This document shows positions 5,896 to 8,071 of a DNA stretch of 8,071 bases, one piece after another. Position 1 is the stretch's first letter. The number at the start of each line of letters is the position of its first letter. Both the position numbers and the translations under genes were made by a program. The notes under the pieces were generated by a model. That model was not told where the DNA came from and made no database searches. It worked only from the letters and a program-made list of their open reading frames with translations. Source of the stretch: Bacteriovoracaceae bacterium (GTDB taxonomy: Bacteria; Bdellovibrionota; Bacteriovoracia; Bacteriovoracales; Bacteriovoracaceae); the NCBI GenBank assembly GCA_018060635.1, contig JAGOVR010000067.1, positions 1 through 8,071 of the forward strand. Direction: 5' to 3'.

Positions 5896-6594
5896 ATGCG
5901 TTTATCTTTTTTTATATTATTTTTCTTTTTGTCGTCCCTTCAAGCTCAAGAGTCTTGGAAATTTTTTGATCAGGTTGAACAGACATCCGAAGGAGTGCGA
6001 CTGCGCTGGACCACTAGTGACGCTTGGGAAAATAGACAAACAAATCTTGGAACTGCTTTTGTCATTCAAAGAAATACTGACCTTAATTGTGAGAAAAATC
6101 TCCCTTTTGGCAATTGGATCCCATTAGAATCTTCTGTGCCAGCAAGAAATCTTTATACTGATCCAACCAATCCTGTAGGAATAGTTCTTGGCATTCCCTC
6201 AACTTTTGAATACGTAGATCGAAATCCAAAGTCAGGTTTAAATTGCTATAGAATCATATTTCAAAATTACCAAGTAGAACCTCAAGACCTTTTAGGAAGC
6301 ATTAATTATATTCCTACTGATCTGCAGTTTGCCCTTTTTCCTAACCCTGCATCTATTTCTCATTCTTTTGTAAAATTAAAAATAAATAATCCGAACGTTG
6401 AAAACGTAACTGTTTCTATTCAAGATATAGCTGGCACTCAAACCAAATTGCAAAATATGAAGAATAAAGATGCTGAAGGTCACTTTTTAATTGATATTAA
6501 TTCCTTAATTCCAAGTGTTTATCTTTTTCATGTGTCTTTTTCTTTAGATAAAAAAATACATAAGTTTACTTCTAAAATCCGCATCACTCAGTAA
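5896..6594 (+). CDS. Secreted protein with FN3-like region and T9SS type A-like C-terminal domain
   Basis: A 232-residue exported protein. Residues 1-17 form a Sec signal peptide (Arg2, Phe/Leu-rich core, cleavage likely after L-Q-A). The middle (about 30-125) has the pattern typical of the beta-sandwich found before sorting domains: L-R-W-T-T, F-V-I-Q-R-N, Y-V-D-R-N, G-L-N-C-Y-R-I. Cys65 and Cys117 could form a disulfide. The last 88 residues (145-232) resemble the type IX secretion sorting domain: F-P-N-P-A-S (148-153), V-S-I-Q-D-I-A-G, L-I-P-S-V-Y-L and a terminal S-K-I-R-I-T-Q. If a type IX system exists in the cell, the protein would pass the outer membrane through it; otherwise it may stay periplasmic. 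Target and function are unknown. Its 3' end overlaps the convergent GIY-YIG gene by 7 bp. Confidence 0.75.
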   Translation: MRLSFFILFFFLSSLQAQESWKFFDQVEQTSEGVRLRWTTSDAWENRQTNLGTAFVIQRNTDLNCEKNLPFGNWIPLESSVPARNLYTDPTNPVGIVLGIPSTFEYVDRNPKSGLNCYRIIFQNYQVEPQDLLGSINYIPTDLQFALFPNPASISHSFVKLKINNPNVENVTVSIQDIAGTQTKLQNMKNKDAEGHFLIDINSLIPSVYLFHVSFSLDKKIHKFTSKIRITQ

Positions 6595-6854
6595 TTCTTA
6601 ATAAGTTCTAATTTTTCATTGCGGGAAAGTTTTTTAATACGAGCTTCTTCTTTTGTAGCTTTTGAGCGATCTTTAAACTTTTTAGAAAATACTAAAACTA
6701 CTGGCCGCTTACTCCTCGTATATTTCGCCCCTTTTTTAGAATGATTATGCTCATCTAAGCGCCGAGCTAAATCTATTGTAATACCCGTGTATAACGACTT
6801 ATCAGCACAAAGTAGAATATAAAGGTAATACTTTTTTTTCAGAAGAGAAGGCAC
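6588..6854 (-). CDS. GIY-YIG nuclease-family protein (UPF0213 / YhbQ-like)
   Basis: An 88-residue stand-alone GIY-YIG domain. The signature runs from Y-L-Y-I-L (10-14) to Y-T-G-I-T (22-26). It is followed by the catalytic-type arginine in L-A-R-R-L-D-E-H-N (29-37), then G-A-K-Y-T-R (42-47), R-P-V, and the acidic E70 in E-A-R-I-K-K-L-S-R (70-78). These match the UPF0213 family closely in order and length; members are linked to DNA cleavage or repair, but cellular roles are poorly fixed. The start is a GTG with no convincing ribosome site. It lies 9 nt after the stop of the acidic secreted-protein gene, so translational reinitiation is likely. Family call is firm; the physiological role is open. 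Confidence 0.9.
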   Translation of the reverse strand: MPSLLKKKYYLYILLCADKSLYTGITIDLARRLDEHNHSKKGAKYTRSKRPVVLVFSKKFKDRSKATKEEARIKKLSRNEKLELIKNY

Positions 6855-6863
6855 AGATCAAAA

Positions 6864-7286
6864 CTATTCATCATCTTTAGAAAAAGAGAGATCCTCATCA
6901 TTATCTAAATCAGTATAGATCTCACTTTCAAAATCTTTCTCCCAATATTCAATAAGCATAGCAGGATCATCAAAACTTACTTGTCTGGTAGAATGAGGAT
7001 AATCCAGAGAAATAACAACCTCTGTTAATCCACTTTCAATGTCTTTATCTTCAAAAAACTCTAAATCGTTATAATACATTCCATCAATACGTAAAACTTC
7101 ATTGGCCCCTTCATAAAGGAAAAGAACAGGAAAATCACCCTCTTCTATTTCTTTATAGCCATCACAAGAAACGGTTTGGTTAGAAAACATCACTTGAATG
7201 GGCTCTATCTTTGTAGGTTGTACTCTGGACTGTGCAAAGGCCGTAAAAGAAAAAACAAAAAGACATAAAATAAATATTTTTTTCAA
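6864..7286 (-). CDS. Small secreted acidic protein, hypothetical
   Basis: Unrecognised 140-residue protein. A Sec signal peptide (Lys2, Lys3, hydrophobic core, A16-F17-A18) should be cleaved after Ala18. The mature part has one Cys (Cys41), a strand-rich centre and a strongly acidic C-terminus: 12 of the last 25 residues are Asp or Glu. Such tails can bind cations or basic partners, but nothing here proves that. Translation begins at TTG (7284-7286), chosen because GAGGGG lies 6 nt before it and the signal peptide begins right there with M-K-K. It lies between the helicase gene (92-nt gap) and the GIY-YIG gene (9-nt gap), all on the same strand. Confidence 0.75.
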   Translation of the reverse strand: MKKIFILCLFVFSFTAFAQSRVQPTKIEPIQVMFSNQTVSCDGYKEIEEGDFPVLFLYEGANEVLRIDGMYYNDLEFFEDKDIESGLTEVVISLDYPHSTRQVSFDDPAMLIEYWEKDFESEIYTDLDNDEDLSFSKDDE

Positions 7287-7292
7287 TCAAAT

Positions 7293-7298
7293 CCCCTC
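7293..7298 (-). promoter_or_regulatory. Ribosome binding site fixing a TTG start
   Basis: GAGGGG on the minus strand lies 6 nt before the TTG at 7284-7286. It is the best-spaced Shine-Dalgarno in the window and supports the non-ATG start of the acidic secreted protein. Confidence 0.65.
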
Positions 7299-7347
7299 GA
7301 TGTATTGTTTCGTTTTGAGAAATGCTACACGAAGAAAACTCAATGGA

Positions 7348-7376
7348 ATGCTAATAATATCTTACATTCTTTTCAA
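7348..7376 (-). promoter_or_regulatory. Possible sigma70-type promoter for the acidic protein and GIY-YIG genes
   Basis: On the minus strand, TTGAAA (7371-7376) and TAGCAT (7348-7353) are separated by 17 nt, with 5 of 6 and 4 of 6 consensus matches. The start would lie near 7341, leaving a leader of roughly 55 nt. The 92-nt gap after the helicase gene gives room for a separate promoter. No terminator hairpin is visible in the gap. Confidence 0.35.
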
Positions 7377-7378
7377 AT

Positions 7379-8071
7379 TTATCTTTTTTCTAAAATAAAT
7401 TCTGTAATTTTATCCCTAGCTTCTTTAAGAGGTGTCGTTTTTACAGGATAGGGTTCTAACATTTTTTTGAATTTATCTAACGTACCTTTTTTCCAACGCT
7501 TAAGCCTCGCATCCACGATAATAGCTCCTCCATGGTCGCTATGTGTTCGTAAAAGACGACCTAACTTTTGATGAAGCAAGCGTGCCCGATGGGCCATAAA
7601 ATAATCTTCAAACTCATTACCAAACTTCTTCTCAAAAACCTCTCGTCTCTCATTAATGACAATGTCCTGCCTAAGATCAGGAACTTTATCAATAAAGACA
7701 AATTGTAATTTATCGCCCGCAATATCCAGACCTTCTCCAAAAGATTCCATCCCTAAAAGAATACCACTCGGTGCTACTTTAAATTCATCTACTACTTGTT
7801 GCCCCATATTCTGAATAAAAAGAGGAATCTTCGGATCAAATTCTTTCAATAAAACTTCGCGGGCAATCTCAAAACGACTTTTAGCTGAAAATAAAAAGAG
7901 AGACCTTCCTCCAATTTGCCATATAAGAGGAAAAAGCTCTTTCAATACCGTTGGAATAAAAACAGGATCATACATATCAGGAACATCTGAACACAAGTAA
8001 ACTTGAGAATTTTTAGCATAATCATAAATGTGAGGTAAAATAAAACCGCTACGATAACGCCTTTCTGTGGC
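7379..8071 (-). CDS. DinG/XPD-type superfamily 2 helicase, C-terminal part (5' end outside window)
   Basis: The C-terminal helicase domain of an ATP-dependent 5'-3' DNA helicase related to DinG and XPD, linked to repair and to resolving blocked replication. The frame is open to the right edge, so a TTG at 7994-7996 is internal. Visible elements are G-R-S-L-F-L-F-S-A-K-S (motif IV region), G-M-E-S-F-G-E-G-L-D-I-A-G (motif V, matching the family's S-F-W-E-G-x-D pattern with Gly for Trp), and H-Q-K-L-G-R-L-L-R-T (motif VI with the two arginine-finger positions), then G-A-I-I-V-D-A-R. The Walker motifs and any iron-sulfur cysteines would be outside the window. Assignment to the DinG/XPD group is firm; DinG itself is probable. 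Confidence 0.88.
   Translation of the reverse strand, partial: ATERRYRSGFILPHIYDYAKNSQVYLCSDVPDMYDPVFIPTVLKELFPLIWQIGGRSLFLFSAKSRFEIAREVLLKEFDPKIPLFIQNMGQQVVDEFKVAPSGILLGMESFGEGLDIAGDKLQFVFIDKVPDLRQDIVINERREVFEKKFGNEFEDYFMAHRARLLHQKLGRLLRTHSDHGGAIIVDARLKRWKKGTLDKFKKMLEPYPVKTTPLKEARDKITEFILEKR

Overview
The window is an AT-rich, densely packed stretch of ordinary bacterial chromosome. It holds 11 credible protein genes (two cut by the window edges) and one tRNA. The most likely source is a Gram-negative bacterium of the Bdellovibrionota / Bacteriovoracales type, but this is an inference with moderate-to-low confidence. Points in favour are a canonical PilZ gene, a lipoprotein and Sec-secreted proteins, TATAAT-type -10 boxes, some usable Shine-Dalgarno sites and a tRNA with encoded CCA. 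One secreted protein carries a C-terminal domain resembling the type IX secretion sorting domain, which would normally point to Bacteroidota. The PilZ gene and the TATAAT promoters do not fit that phylum well. No phage, insertion sequence or CRISPR array is visible.

Layout. 1-428 (+): C-terminal part of a short-chain dehydrogenase. 425-2077 (-): a two-gene unit of a Rossmann-fold, flavoprotein-like protein followed with zero gap by a lipoprotein. 2117-2218: a long imperfect hairpin that looks like a dispersed repeat. 2228-2689 (-): a PilZ c-di-GMP receptor preceded by a possible leader mini-ORF. 2777-2840: two abutting 32-bp palindromic repeats lying between the PilZ gene and a divergent RHH antitoxin / RelE toxin pair (2924-3408, +). 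3419-5703 (-): an FAD-linked oxidase gene overlapping rsgA by ATGA. 5772-5848 (+): tRNA-Arg(UCU). 5896-6594 (+): the secreted protein with the sorting-like domain. 6588-8071 (-): a DinG/XPD-type helicase (5' end outside the window), a small acidic secreted protein and a UPF0213 GIY-YIG nuclease.

How the genes relate. The toxin-antitoxin pair is a self-contained module. RsgA and the FAD oxidase are translationally coupled, although no shared function is obvious. The helicase and the GIY-YIG protein both act on nucleic acids but are separated by a secreted protein, so a joint role is only a guess. I see no clear new multi-gene system. The most interesting signals are regulatory: the tandem palindromes at the TA locus; three TATAAT boxes placed only 6-8 nt before gene starts, suggesting leaderless mRNAs and a nearly leaderless tRNA; the structured intergenic repeat; and the sorting-domain protein in an unexpected genome.
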